Assembly: GCA_021772365.1 (NCBI GenBank) | Contig: JAJFMC010000247.1 | Span: 1 to 12,802 of the forward strand | Direction of reading: 5' to 3' | Length of the DNA: 12,802 bases | From: Chlamydiota bacterium | GTDB taxonomy: Bacteria; Chlamydiota; Chlamydiia; Chlamydiales; Criblamydiaceae | In this document: in pieces, positions 1-6,382 of the stretch | How positions within the stretch are numbered: position 1 is the first letter of the stretch | Layout of the letters: each line of letters begins with the position of its first letter | Position numbers and translations under genes: made by a program | Notes under the pieces: generated by a model | Seen by the model: only the letters and a program-made list of their open reading frames with translations | Database searches by the model: none | What the model was told of the DNA's origin: nothing

Positions 1-56
1 TCGATTTCTTTCTGAAGATCGGTGAAATTTTTATCTGTTGTTTTTCTTTTTGGCAT
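1..56 (-). CDS. 5' end of an unidentified gene, cut by window edge
   Basis: Seen: an ATG at 54-56 reading leftwards gives MPKRKTTDKNFTDLQKEI and then leaves the window, with no stop. An AGGAG ribosome binding site lies about 6 nt upstream, and a strong promoter candidate lies at 89-116, so this is very probably a real gene start. The visible 18 residues are basic and then amphipathic. The F-x-x-x-x-x-E-[IL]-[ED] pattern after a lysine-rich start is weakly like the small subunit of exodeoxyribonuclease VII (XseB), but 18 residues cannot settle it. No function is assigned. Confidence 0.6.
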   Translation of the reverse strand, partial: MPKRKTTDKNFTDLQKEI

Positions 57-88
57 TGCTGACTCCTTTACGATTGTATAGGGAATCA

Positions 89-116
89 ATTCTATATTTT
101 ACTTGATGATTGTCAA
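89..116 (-). promoter_or_regulatory. sigma70-type promoter for the gene leaving the left edge
   Basis: On the minus strand a perfect TTGACA (111-116) is followed after 16 bp by TAGAAT (89-94, 5 of 6 to TATAAT). The TTGACA overlaps the TGA stop codon of the LOG gene (113-115). The expected start point is near 82, giving a leader of about 25 nt that contains the AGGAG site. The downstream gene therefore probably has its own promoter rather than depending on read-through from LOG. Confidence 0.5.
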
Positions 117-772
117 ATCTTTTTCATCAGAACGCCCTGAACTTCTATAGGGTCATCCGTTATATTCAACCGTTCCAGGTCGCTTTCATCAATACAGCCC
201 ATTGCCAACGGTGTGTCACGCAGCCACTTAATGATACCCTTCCAATATGAATGCCCCATCAAGTAGATCGGAAATTCTACAATCTTCCCTGTCTGTAGCA
301 GAGTAAGCGCCTCAAAAAGTTCATCGAGTGTTCCTACACCACCGGGAAGAAAAACATAGCCTTGTGCATACCGGATGAACATGACTTTTCTGACAAAAAA
401 ATAGCGAAACCTTAAGCGGTATCTTCTGTCAATATAGTCATTGAGTTTGTCTTCCATGGGGAGGTCAACACCGAGACCACATGAATTACCACCGGCAGAC
501 TGTGCGCCTTTATTGGCAGCTTCCATGATACCGGGGCCACCACCTGTAATGATGGCGAACCCTCGCTCAGCGATGCGTTGTGATGTCTCTATGGCTAAAT
601 TGTAATAGGGGCTTGATTGCTGTAGCCTGGAAGAACCAAAGATTGATACTGATGGCCCTACATCGGTCATTGTCTCGAAACCATCGACAAGTTCAGAGAT
701 GATACGAAAGACTCTCCATGAGTCAATGGCTAGTAAATTTTTCGCTTGTGTCTTGTCATCACTGTTTTTCAT
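113..772 (-). CDS. LOG family protein (TIGR00730-type nucleotide phosphoribohydrolase)
   Basis: A Rossmann-type protein of 219 residues with the two family signatures: GGGPGIMEAAN at 77-87 and PGGVGTLDE at 143-151, plus a conserved arginine in FFVRKVMF near 128. In characterised LOG proteins the PGGxGTxxE loop binds a nucleoside 5'-monophosphate and the enzyme hydrolyses it to free base and ribose 5-phosphate. Plant-type members activate cytokinins; most bacterial members have no settled physiological role. The first 40 residues come before the core and are poorly conserved in character. The start ATG (770-772) is preceded by GGAG. The gene stands alone, with 530 bp of gene-free DNA upstream. 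The family call is secure; the exact substrate is not known. Confidence 0.88.
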   Translation of the reverse strand: MKNSDDKTQAKNLLAIDSWRVFRIISELVDGFETMTDVGPSVSIFGSSRLQQSSPYYNLAIETSQRIAERGFAIITGGGPGIMEAANKGAQSAGGNSCGLGVDLPMEDKLNDYIDRRYRLRFRYFFVRKVMFIRYAQGYVFLPGGVGTLDELFEALTLLQTGKIVEFPIYLMGHSYWKGIIKWLRDTPLAMGCIDESDLERLNITDDPIEVQGVLMKKI

Positions 773-774
773 CT

Positions 775-858
775 TACTCCATTTCGCTTAAGTGTTATGC
801 TTCTAATTTTTGAGATACGCTTTTGTTTATGAAAGTTCAAGGGAAATTAGATGGAGTA
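775..858 (-). promoter_or_regulatory. nested inverted repeat covering the LOG ribosome binding site
   Basis: Seen: TACTCCAT at 775-782 (complement of the LOG ribosome binding site region) matches ATGGAGTA at 851-858 exactly (8 bp). Directly inside, CTAATTT at 803-809 matches AAATTAG at 844-850 (7 bp). In a minus-strand transcript starting upstream of 858, the distal strand could pair with the GGAG of the LOG start and hide it. Whether such a transcript exists is unknown. The weak promoter at 812-840 would start inside the structure and exclude the pairing. Confidence 0.25.
812..840 (-). promoter_or_regulatory. possible promoter for the LOG gene
   Basis: On the minus strand TTGAAC (835-840) is followed after 17 bp by TATCTC (812-817). 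The -35 is good and the -10 is poor. The position, about 40 bp before the start codon, is suitable. This is a weak call. Confidence 0.25.
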
Positions 859-948
859 GCAATTCTCTTTAACTGAAATATTTATACTGATTCTTTCACT
901 TTAACTCTTCATACCAGCACGTTTACCAAACTATTTTTACAAATGAAT

Positions 949-1130
949 AGGCTTAAGACCCCGATTGCCACTCCAAACCGCAGCTAAAACTTCTTTGAGT
1001 GTGCTAAATGCGAGTGTAGCGTCGGAGGTAAGGGATTCCGTTCCTTTCCAAGACGCTACAGGAAGTAGATGGCGTGCTCAAAAAAGACCCTTTACGACAA
1101 GTTTGGGGTGGAAATCAGGGTCATAGCTTT
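949..1130. repeat. long imperfect inverted repeat (fold-back hairpin) in gene-free DNA
   Basis: Within the gene-free stretch 773-1315, DNA from 949 to 1035 is complementary, with interruptions, to 1041-1130, leaving a loop of about 5 nt. Matched blocks from outside in: 957-966 with 1113-1122 (one mismatch), 968-978 with 1101-1111 (one G-T), 995-1004 with 1072-1081 (three G-T), 1015-1023 with 1052-1060 (perfect), 1027-1035 with 1041-1049 (one mismatch). Many of the differences are G-T pairs when the plus strand is read as RNA. It could be a decayed palindromic mobile element or a structured RNA; no terminal duplication was found. The rest of 773-948 is AT-rich with nothing recognised apart from the LOG leader. 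Confidence 0.7.
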
Positions 1131-1184
1131 GCGGGCGACCTACTCGGTAATGCAGAGTTTTTTAGGGTGATAAATAATTATTTA

Positions 1185-1315
1185 AAATTGACTGTTTGGT
1201 AGTGTTTTAGGTGGGGTTTAATATTTTAATTGGTTTGTTATTAGTTTTTTATTGCTTTTTTGTAGTTGTTTTTGTTAGTATGTTAACTTAATTTAATTAT
1301 TTATTGGGTGGGTTA
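1185..1315 (+). other. C-depleted, G/T-rich stretch before the 129-residue gene
   Basis: The 130 bases before the hypothetical gene hold only about three C on the plus strand, against more than twenty G and a large excess of T. A possible promoter on the plus strand is TTGGTA (1196-1201) with a 17-bp spacer to TAATAT (1219-1224), both 4 of 6. If used, it gives a leader of about 85 nt that is almost free of C and so nearly unstructured. No gene is seen here. Confidence 0.35.
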
Positions 1316-1705
1316 ATGCATATTAAAAACGAACAGCCGCAACGCAGATATAACCATGACTTTCTTTCACACAAGTGTCAACTAGATGGTTCACTCAACA
1401 CAGAATTCCAACTCAAGTTTTCTACTAAAGGTAAAGATCACCCGATCAAGACAGTAAAAAAATACCAGTGTCACAAGTTCCGCCGCGTCTGCATGGTGAT
1501 GGGTGTGCTAGTCCTTATTGAGGAGTCTGAAAATGGCGGTGTTTCCTTCCAGGACCTGATACCGAAAGATTATATTCAACGTAACGGGCGTCAAAAAAAG
1601 ACTTTACTTACGGGGAGTGTTAAAGATTCTGGGTTTTTAGTAAATAAAAAATTTAACATCGCAACCCAGCATTTCAAGAAAGAACCAAAAGTAAACCAAG
1701 GCTAG
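1316..1705 (+). CDS. small basic hypothetical protein
   Basis: An open frame of 129 residues from the ATG at 1316. A TTG four codons earlier (1304) is also in frame, but the ATG has the purine-rich GGGTGGG just upstream and is preferred. The protein is rich in Lys, Arg, His and Gln, has one short hydrophobic patch (CMVMGVLVLIEE, about residues 59-70) and no clear signal peptide. I do not recognise a family. There is no gene on the opposite strand that it could be a shadow of, and it ends 4 bp before the 3' end of queG, arranged convergently. It may be lineage-specific, or the end of something decayed next to the hairpin region. Confidence 0.5.
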   Translation: MHIKNEQPQRRYNHDFLSHKCQLDGSLNTEFQLKFSTKGKDHPIKTVKKYQCHKFRRVCMVMGVLVLIEESENGGVSFQDLIPKDYIQRNGRQKKTLLTGSVKDSGFLVNKKFNIATQHFKKEPKVNQG

Positions 1706-1709
1706 TCGG

Positions 1710-2648
1710 TTACTTCTTTTCTCTTATACAGTCGAAATTATATTTTAATCCTTTAGGCTTTCGACGGTTTAGTGGAGTCCCGAAAAGAATGGTTGGATCG
1801 CTCTCAATCACTCCTATTTTCTCATGACATAGATGGCTTCCCATTCCAGAATCCGGTTGAAAATCTACTGTTTCAGATAGTGGCTTTCTCCAATTATGAG
1901 GGCACGCATCCTGGCAGATATCGCAGCCAAAAATATATCCTGGGTTTTTTGCTTGAATGTCTTGTGGGATGGGTTTTTTTGACTCAATAGTGTGATATGA
2001 CAAGCATTTATTTGAATCTAGGAGGTAAGGAGAGACTATAGCTTGGGTAGGACACGCATCAATACATCGTGTGCAACTACCACATTTAGGGAGGCGTAAC
2101 TGCTTCGTTGCTGTTGATGGAAGCTTTAGTGTTGTAAAGACTCCCGATAAAAGAATAAACGTCCCGTATCGTCGGTGGATCAATAGCGTGTTTTTCCCAA
2201 ACCAACCAAGCCCGGCCTGTACTGCAAGAGCTTTTTCTAAAACGGGGGTAGAATCGCTAAACCCTTTGGCAATATCTTTTTGCTCTGTTACTTCTTCGAT
2301 CCAACGAATAAATTTTTTCAGTCTTCGTCGGTGGACGTTATGATAATCGCGACCTCGCGCATAGGAAGCAATAAGGCCTGATTCTTCATTGAATTCTTCT
2401 TTCTTCTGTTTATAAAAACTGACGAAAATTATTGCACTTTTAGCGCCAGGAAGAATTTCCTCAGGATAGCAACGAATACTATTCTCCATATACTTCAGGT
2501 CAGCATGACAGTTAGCTACGAGCCATTCGCGATATGCTTGGATATCTTCTTCAGGAATGATGGCATCCGTGATGCCAACGTCATCCCAACCAAGTTCAAG
2601 TGCTTTTTCTTTGATGCAACTATAAGTTAGATTTCCGTGCTCTTCCAT
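1710..2648 (-). CDS. queG: epoxyqueuosine reductase QueG
   Basis: QueG is the cobalamin- and [4Fe-4S]-dependent enzyme that reduces epoxyqueuosine to queuosine at position 34 of tRNAs with GUN anticodons, the last step of queuosine formation in the cytoplasm. The 312 residues show the family layout: an N-terminal DUF1730-like domain, the SDSTPVLEK segment (131-139) whose Asp132 matches the proposed proton donor, the GWFGKNTLLI motif (148-157), and two ferredoxin clusters (Cys189, 192, 195, 199, and Cys215, 242, 245, 249). It is shorter than the roughly 380-residue enzymes of E. coli or Bacillus and lacks their C-terminal helical-repeat extension; shorter forms are known. The ATG lies 9 bp after the yitT-like gene and has no clear ribosome binding site, which suggests translational coupling. 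Confidence 0.93.
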   Translation of the reverse strand: MEEHGNLTYSCIKEKALELGWDDVGITDAIIPEEDIQAYREWLVANCHADLKYMENSIRCYPEEILPGAKSAIIFVSFYKQKKEEFNEESGLIASYARGRDYHNVHRRRLKKFIRWIEEVTEQKDIAKGFSDSTPVLEKALAVQAGLGWFGKNTLLIHRRYGTFILLSGVFTTLKLPSTATKQLRLPKCGSCTRCIDACPTQAIVSPYLLDSNKCLSYHTIESKKPIPQDIQAKNPGYIFGCDICQDACPHNWRKPLSETVDFQPDSGMGSHLCHEKIGVIESDPTILFGTPLNRRKPKGLKYNFDCIREKK

Positions 2649-2657
2649 GAGTGTGGA

Positions 2658-3605
2658 TTAAGGTTTGATTCCTTCTTTCTTGTTCCAGATGTTTTTGATC
2701 AACATCTCTAGCTTGTTGTTGCGGTTGAGCATCCCTTTACCTTGATTCCCGTAGGAAACCTCGTGTAGGTTTTCAATGGCAATGAATGCTGAGGGATCTT
2801 CGCGATGGATGATCTCTTTCAGTTCAGCTAATTGAAGACGTTCAGCAATGACATAAAGAATTTCTCTCTCGTCACCGGAATAACCACCTCTTCCGTACAT
2901 GATTGTCAACCCTAAGCCTAGCTCATGCATGATAGCATCAGAAATTACTTGCGATTTAGCGGAAATGATCATCACAGATTTAGTCTCGTCAAGACCAACA
3001 ATAACGTAATCCATCACCTTTATAACAACCATATACATGATTAAGGATAGAATAGGAGGGTGCCAGTTTTGGAAAACAATTCCTGCTGCACCGAAAATGA
3101 ATATGTTACAAACAAGTACTACTTGACCAACGCTAAAACCGGTTTTACGATTGATTATGATCCCTAAAATCTCGGTACCATCCAGACAGCCACCATAACG
3201 GATAATGATACCGAGTCCGATCCCTAATATCGAGCCTCCAATAACAACGACTTCTAAACTCTCACCATCGAAATGCCAGGGAAGAAAATTATTGATTACA
3301 AAAAACCACACACAAAACGTAATGACAGCAAATGCGAAGTGTAAAAGAAAAAATTTACCAATAAATCGATAGGCCATGTACAAAAAGGGAGCATTCAAAA
3401 TAATCAAGAATATGGGAATGTAGGCGCTCTTGGTTAAAGAACCAAAGATCATGGCTACACCGACGATTCCTCCGTCAATCAGGTCGTTAGGTACGAGGAA
3501 TACCTCAATTGAAAATGCCGCTAAAAATGACCCAAAAAGCATAAAAAAGTAGTTTAAAATTTCGCCGAAAATCGACCTGGAACCGTAGGTTGCTTGAGCT
3601 TTCAT
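2658..3605 (-). CDS. YitT family membrane protein with C-terminal DUF2179 domain
   Basis: A 315-residue inner-membrane protein. About six hydrophobic segments lie at 17-37, 45-58, 62-106 (probably two helices), 117-136, 160-178 and 184-204, followed by a soluble domain (about 208-290) of the DUF2179 type, with MYGRGGYSGDE and a YVIAERLQL strand. The GGCLDGTEILG segment (138-148) and GFSVGQVV are typical of YitT proteins. The transported substrate or role of the family is not settled. The start ATG has AAGGA 8 nt upstream. It is the first gene of a minus-strand pair with queG, whose function gives no obvious clue to this one. A basic tail of about 25 residues follows DUF2179. Confidence 0.88.
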   Translation of the reverse strand: MKAQATYGSRSIFGEILNYFFMLFGSFLAAFSIEVFLVPNDLIDGGIVGVAMIFGSLTKSAYIPIFLIILNAPFLYMAYRFIGKFFLLHFAFAVITFCVWFFVINNFLPWHFDGESLEVVVIGGSILGIGLGIIIRYGGCLDGTEILGIIINRKTGFSVGQVVLVCNIFIFGAAGIVFQNWHPPILSLIMYMVVIKVMDYVIVGLDETKSVMIISAKSQVISDAIMHELGLGLTIMYGRGGYSGDEREILYVIAERLQLAELKEIIHREDPSAFIAIENLHEVSYGNQGKGMLNRNNKLEMLIKNIWNKKEGIKP

Positions 3606-3701
3606 CGAATGATCCTTATTAAATTATTATTTACCGCTTCAGTGAGATCGTATTGTTACCGTAGAATGTGAAGCAACAGTACAATTATCTAAAGTTATTC
3701 G

Positions 3702-3792
3702 TTCGAGTGTCTAATGTTTTTTCGAGTGGTTGACAATAGGTGTAACCAAATTCATTATAGGCTTCGAATGATTAATGTAAAGTGGTTAATTG
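3702..3792. repeat. degenerate short direct repeats with a plus-strand promoter
   Basis: Four related copies of a [AG]AGTG-x-[CT]T[AG]A-type motif occur in the spacer between yitT and the tRNAs: TTCGAGTGTCTAATG (3702-3716), TTCGAGTGGTTGACA (3721-3735), TTCGAATGATTAATG (3763-3777) and AAGTGGTTAATTG (3780-3792). The second contains a perfect TTGACA (3730-3735) followed after 17 bp by CATTAT (3753-3758), so a plus-strand promoter is possible. Such a transcript would run antisense through both tRNA genes, where no plus-strand gene exists. The repeats could be binding sites for a regulator; this is speculative. Confidence 0.3.
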
Positions 3793-3828
3793 TGTAACTA
3801 TAAGTAAGATGTGTGTTGATTGTGAAAT

Positions 3829-3902
3829 CGCGAGAGAAGGGACTCGAACCCTCAACTTCCTGCGTGACAGGCAGGTGCTCTAACCAATTGAACTACTCCC
3901 GC
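3829..3902 (-). tRNA. tRNA-Asp (anticodon GUC)
   Basis: A 74-nt cloverleaf on the minus strand. The acceptor stem GCGGGAG pairs with CTCTCGC (one G-U), the anticodon arm is CCTGC-CTGTCAC-GCAGG, the T arm is GAGGG-TTCGAGT-CCCTT, and the discriminator base is G, as expected for Asp. CCA is not encoded. It lies 14 nt after tRNA-Val and is probably cut from the same transcript. With its G34 it is a substrate type for queuosine, whose last enzyme is encoded by the queG gene nearby. Confidence 0.97.
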
Positions 3903-3916
3903 ATCTTTCTTTGTCT

Positions 3917-3989
3917 TGGGCGCAAAAGGACTCGAACCTATGACCGCCTGTGTGTAAAACAGGTGCTCTACCAACTGAGCTATACGCCC
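3917..3989 (-). tRNA. tRNA-Val (anticodon UAC)
   Basis: A 73-nt cloverleaf on the minus strand. The acceptor stem GGGCGTA pairs with TGCGCCC, the anticodon arm is CCTGT-TTTACAC-ACAGG, the T loop is TTCGAGT and the discriminator is A. CCA is not encoded. The T stem ATAGG/CCTTT has a U-U mismatch at its second pair (bases 3926 and 3940), which is unusual but tolerable. It is the first gene of the Val-Asp pair. Confidence 0.96.
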
Positions 3990-4006
3990 TTAAGAAAGAA
4001 GGTATT

Positions 4007-4035
4007 ACCTTATCTGCTTTTCGATTTTCTGACAA
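4007..4035 (-). promoter_or_regulatory. probable promoter of the tRNA-Val/tRNA-Asp transcript
   Basis: On the minus strand TTGTCA (4030-4035, 5 of 6) is followed after 17 bp by TAAGGT (4007-4012, 3 of 6). The expected start near 4000 would leave a leader of about 10 nt before tRNA-Val, which is normal for tRNA operons. Confidence 0.4.
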
Positions 4036-4122
4036 GTCATAAAATATCGTTTTTTTGGGAATGTGAATCTAAGTAGTTGTATTTCAGTGTATAAAAATAT
4101 TTTCTCGAGGGGTCGCTAGTGG

Positions 4123-4423
4123 GGTGGCACAAACTGTTGAAATCATAAGCTTTTTACATTCTGTAAATCATGCCAATTTCTGCTCCAGTTTATCCCAAAT
4201 ACACGTGATCACTAAATGCCATTCTATTTAGAGTTTTTTACAAGGTGAGCAGGATGGTCAAGACTTAACCTAATTAGGAGCCGTGAATATTATACCGGTC
4301 GTGTTTCAAAATTCCAATTTTTCAGTTCACTTCGGTATATACTGCTCGCACTTTAATTTGGAGACAAAACTGGCAGGAAATAAAAGGGCTAAAAACAGGT
4401 CACTTTTTCAAGTTTGTGCCATC
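4123..4423. mobile_element. 301-bp fold-back (MITE-like) element, copy with divergent ends
   Basis: The ends are inverted copies: GGTGGCACAAACTGTTGAA at 4123-4141 against the complement of 4407-4423 (GATGGCACAAACTTGAA). Weaker complementarity runs to 4188 and 4358, with a clear second block (TGCCA-A/G-TTT, then CTCCA), giving arms of about 66 nt. The tetranucleotide CTAG flanks both sides (4116-4119 and 4424-4427), a possible target duplication with 3 extra bases on the left. The middle has no reading frame of note but several short palindromes (TTTACA-TTC-TGTAAA at the left, CCTAATTAGG in the centre). It looks like a non-autonomous element or the emptied ends of an insertion sequence. It occupies most of the gene-free stretch 3990-4449. 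Confidence 0.65.
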
Positions 4424-4436
4424 CTAGATTGCTAGG
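4423..4436 (-). terminator. short hairpin after the 145-residue gene
   Basis: On the minus strand CCTAG-CAAT-CTAGG forms a 5-bp stem 13 nt after the stop codon of the 145-residue gene. No T-tract follows; the fold-back element begins at once. This may be a remnant of a terminator at which the element inserted, but unlike the second element the original site cannot be rebuilt convincingly. Confidence 0.3.
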
Positions 4437-4449
4437 TACTTGAGGGTGT

Positions 4450-4887
4450 TTACTTTAAAGGGAGCCATTTTTCGTTGACGTTGAAACGCTTCGTAATGTG
4501 TCTTTCTTGTTCTTTTTCAACAAGTTCCTCATCACTCTTTTTAGGGTAGATGGTTTCGATTAGGGTTTTCGTTTTCTTGCGTATAGCCCTAAGCATTTTC
4601 CAATCTTCTTTCGTTAGATTTTCCGGGTGTTCAAATTTTTTGGTCAATTCGCTCTTTTTTATTTTTAATTTGGTGTAAATCTTGTTATCCTTTTTACGTA
4701 ACCTCATGAGATCGAGTTGAATTCTACGGATGAGAAGCCGCTGTGCTTTTGTTAGAGTGTTTTCTGGCTCTTGCGATTGTCCGATGCCGGCGGAAATATC
4801 TGCGAGTTCACACAAACGAGTGACCGTCATCTTCCGAAGTCCTTCTTCGAGAGCGAGTTCAACTTTTGAATAATTGGTCTTAGCCAT
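4450..4887 (-). CDS. conserved-looking basic helical protein, function unknown
   Basis: A 145-residue soluble protein without cysteine-metal motifs, signal peptide or membrane segment. It opens with MAKTNYSKVE, has a long, highly charged, Lys/Arg-rich helical middle (about 47-110, possibly coiled coil), and ends in a distinctive HITKRFNVNEKWLPLK tail that looks under selection. I believe similar proteins occur in chlamydiae as conserved hypotheticals, but no function is known to me and this memory is weak. No clear ribosome binding site precedes the ATG (4885-4887); the leader is A/T-rich. It is divergent from sthA across 85 bp that must hold both promoters. Confidence 0.8.
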   Translation of the reverse strand: MAKTNYSKVELALEEGLRKMTVTRLCELADISAGIGQSQEPENTLTKAQRLLIRRIQLDLMRLRKKDNKIYTKLKIKKSELTKKFEHPENLTKEDWKMLRAIRKKTKTLIETIYPKKSDEELVEKEQERHITKRFNVNEKWLPLK

Positions 4888-4972
4888 AAAAAAATGTTGG
4901 TTGGTTTAAATTATCTTTTAACAAGATTTAGGTAATATGGCAATATGTGATTAGAGGATCTGGAGTACACTC

Positions 4973-6370
4973 ATGGAAGAAGTTTCGATTGATGTTGTTG
5001 TGATTGGTTCTGGCCCGGCGGGACAGAAAGCTGCTATACAAGCTGCTAAGCTTGGAAAAAGTGTGATTGTTATTGAAAAAGAGCCTGATCCAGGAGGGAA
5101 CTGCTTATATTCAGGAACCATTCCATCTAAAACACTTCGCGAAGCGATTATTGACTTAACAAGATTTTACGAAAGGCATTATTGGCAAGAAAATCACAAT
5201 GTTCATGACGTCCGCATTCATGACTTAAGTAGCCGTTTGAGTCATGTGATCCATGAAGAACGAAGCATGATCGTTCGTCAGTTTAAGAAAAACGGCATCC
5301 GTCTCATTCACGGGACTGCTCGCTTTGAAAATCCACATTCTATGATGGTTATAGACCAACAGTACCGGATCAGCTATCGCGTACATTTCGAAAAAGTCAT
5401 TATTTCTACAGGGTCAAAACCACGTAACCCTATGGAAGTACCCTTCGATAACGAAGTGATTTTGGATTCGACAAGACTTCTTGGTATTGACAAGGTTCCG
5501 GACACCATGATTGTTTTGGGAGGTGGGATTATCGGCTCGGAGTATGCAAGTTTCTTTGCGGCTCTAGGCACAGAAGTGACGATCATCGATAAACGCGATC
5601 ATATTTTGCCGCTGCTCGACACCGAAATAGGTATACACTTACAGACAGCACTCACTGATATTGGCATGAGGTTTATGGGGAATAAGATTCCTGTAGAAAT
5701 CAAACGTAAAGATAAACGTGCTTACGTGAAATTTCAGGACGGTACAGATGTTGAAGCAGACGCATTGCTCTACTGTTTAGGGCGTCTTGCAAATGTTGAT
5801 GGATTAAGCATACAGAATACGGGTATAGAACTTAGTGACTGGGGGTACGTTCCTGTTAATGCGCTATTTCAAACTCACCAGCCACATATCTATGCTGTGG
5901 GCGATGTGATAGGTGGGCCTTGTCTTGCATCAACGAGTATGGAGCAAGGTCGTCTGGCGGCCAGGCATGCGTGTGGTGTTGAAACTCACCATTTCCCCAC
6001 GTTTTATCCGATTGGAATCTATACAATCCCTGAGATTTCGACATGTGGGTACACAGAAGATCAGCTGAAAGAATTGGGCTTTCAGTATGAAGTGGGAAGA
6101 GCTTACTACTATGAAATAGCTAGAAGTCACATTGTTGGAAGTAATATCGGTTTATTTAAGATCCTTTTTCACAAAGAGACGTTAGAGATTCTTGGTATTC
6201 ACGTTATAGGACGTGGGGCGACAGAGGTGATTCATATCGGGCAGATGGCTGTTGAGTTTAATGCTAAAATCGATTATTTTATCGATCATATTTTTAACTA
6301 CCCGACCTATGCTGAAGGATATCGTGTTGCAGCGTTGAACGGAATCAATAAAATCAAACATCGTAGGTAG
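4973..6370 (+). CDS. sthA: soluble pyridine nucleotide transhydrogenase
   Basis: A 465-residue cytoplasmic FAD flavoprotein that passes hydride between NADPH and NAD+, normally to remove excess NADPH. The FAD-binding GSGPAG is at 12-17, the NAD(P)-binding GGGIIGSEYASFFAALG at 183-199, and the second FAD motif YAVGDVIG at 307-314. At the usual active-site disulfide position the sequence reads GGNCLYSGTIPSK (41-53), with Thr in place of the second Cys. The C-terminal catalytic His of disulfide reductases is Asn in FNYPTYAEGYRVAALNG (441-457). Both changes mark SthA and exclude dihydrolipoamide dehydrogenase or glutathione reductase. Length is standard. The start ATG has GGAG 8 nt upstream. A small membrane protein gene follows after 12 bp, probably co-transcribed. 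Confidence 0.95.
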   Translation: MEEVSIDVVVIGSGPAGQKAAIQAAKLGKSVIVIEKEPDPGGNCLYSGTIPSKTLREAIIDLTRFYERHYWQENHNVHDVRIHDLSSRLSHVIHEERSMIVRQFKKNGIRLIHGTARFENPHSMMVIDQQYRISYRVHFEKVIISTGSKPRNPMEVPFDNEVILDSTRLLGIDKVPDTMIVLGGGIIGSEYASFFAALGTEVTIIDKRDHILPLLDTEIGIHLQTALTDIGMRFMGNKIPVEIKRKDKRAYVKFQDGTDVEADALLYCLGRLANVDGLSIQNTGIELSDWGYVPVNALFQTHQPHIYAVGDVIGGPCLASTSMEQGRLAARHACGVETHHFPTFYPIGIYTIPEISTCGYTEDQLKELGFQYEVGRAYYYEIARSHIVGSNIGLFKILFHKETLEILGIHVIGRGATEVIHIGQMAVEFNAKIDYFIDHIFNYPTYAEGYRVAALNGINKIKHRR

Positions 6371-6382
6371 TGTGGTGTAAGA

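Noticed and set aside
940..1161. Minus-strand reading frame with GRPQSYDPDF and one in-frame TGA, resembling a decayed phage packaging or transposase gene
   Set aside because: The same DNA is a long inverted repeat, there is no start or ribosome binding site, and the peptide likeness is short; the hairpin explains the segment better.
1304..1315. TTG start for the 129-residue gene
   Set aside because: The ATG at 1316 is better placed after the purine-rich run; the four extra residues show nothing.
3813..4076. 87-codon plus-strand frame across the tRNA region
   Set aside because: It is the antisense reading of tRNA-Asp and tRNA-Val, with the usual false peptide found opposite tRNAs.
4973..6370. 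Dihydrolipoamide dehydrogenase or glutathione reductase
   Set aside because: The redox cysteine pair and the C-terminal catalytic His are both absent, as in SthA.
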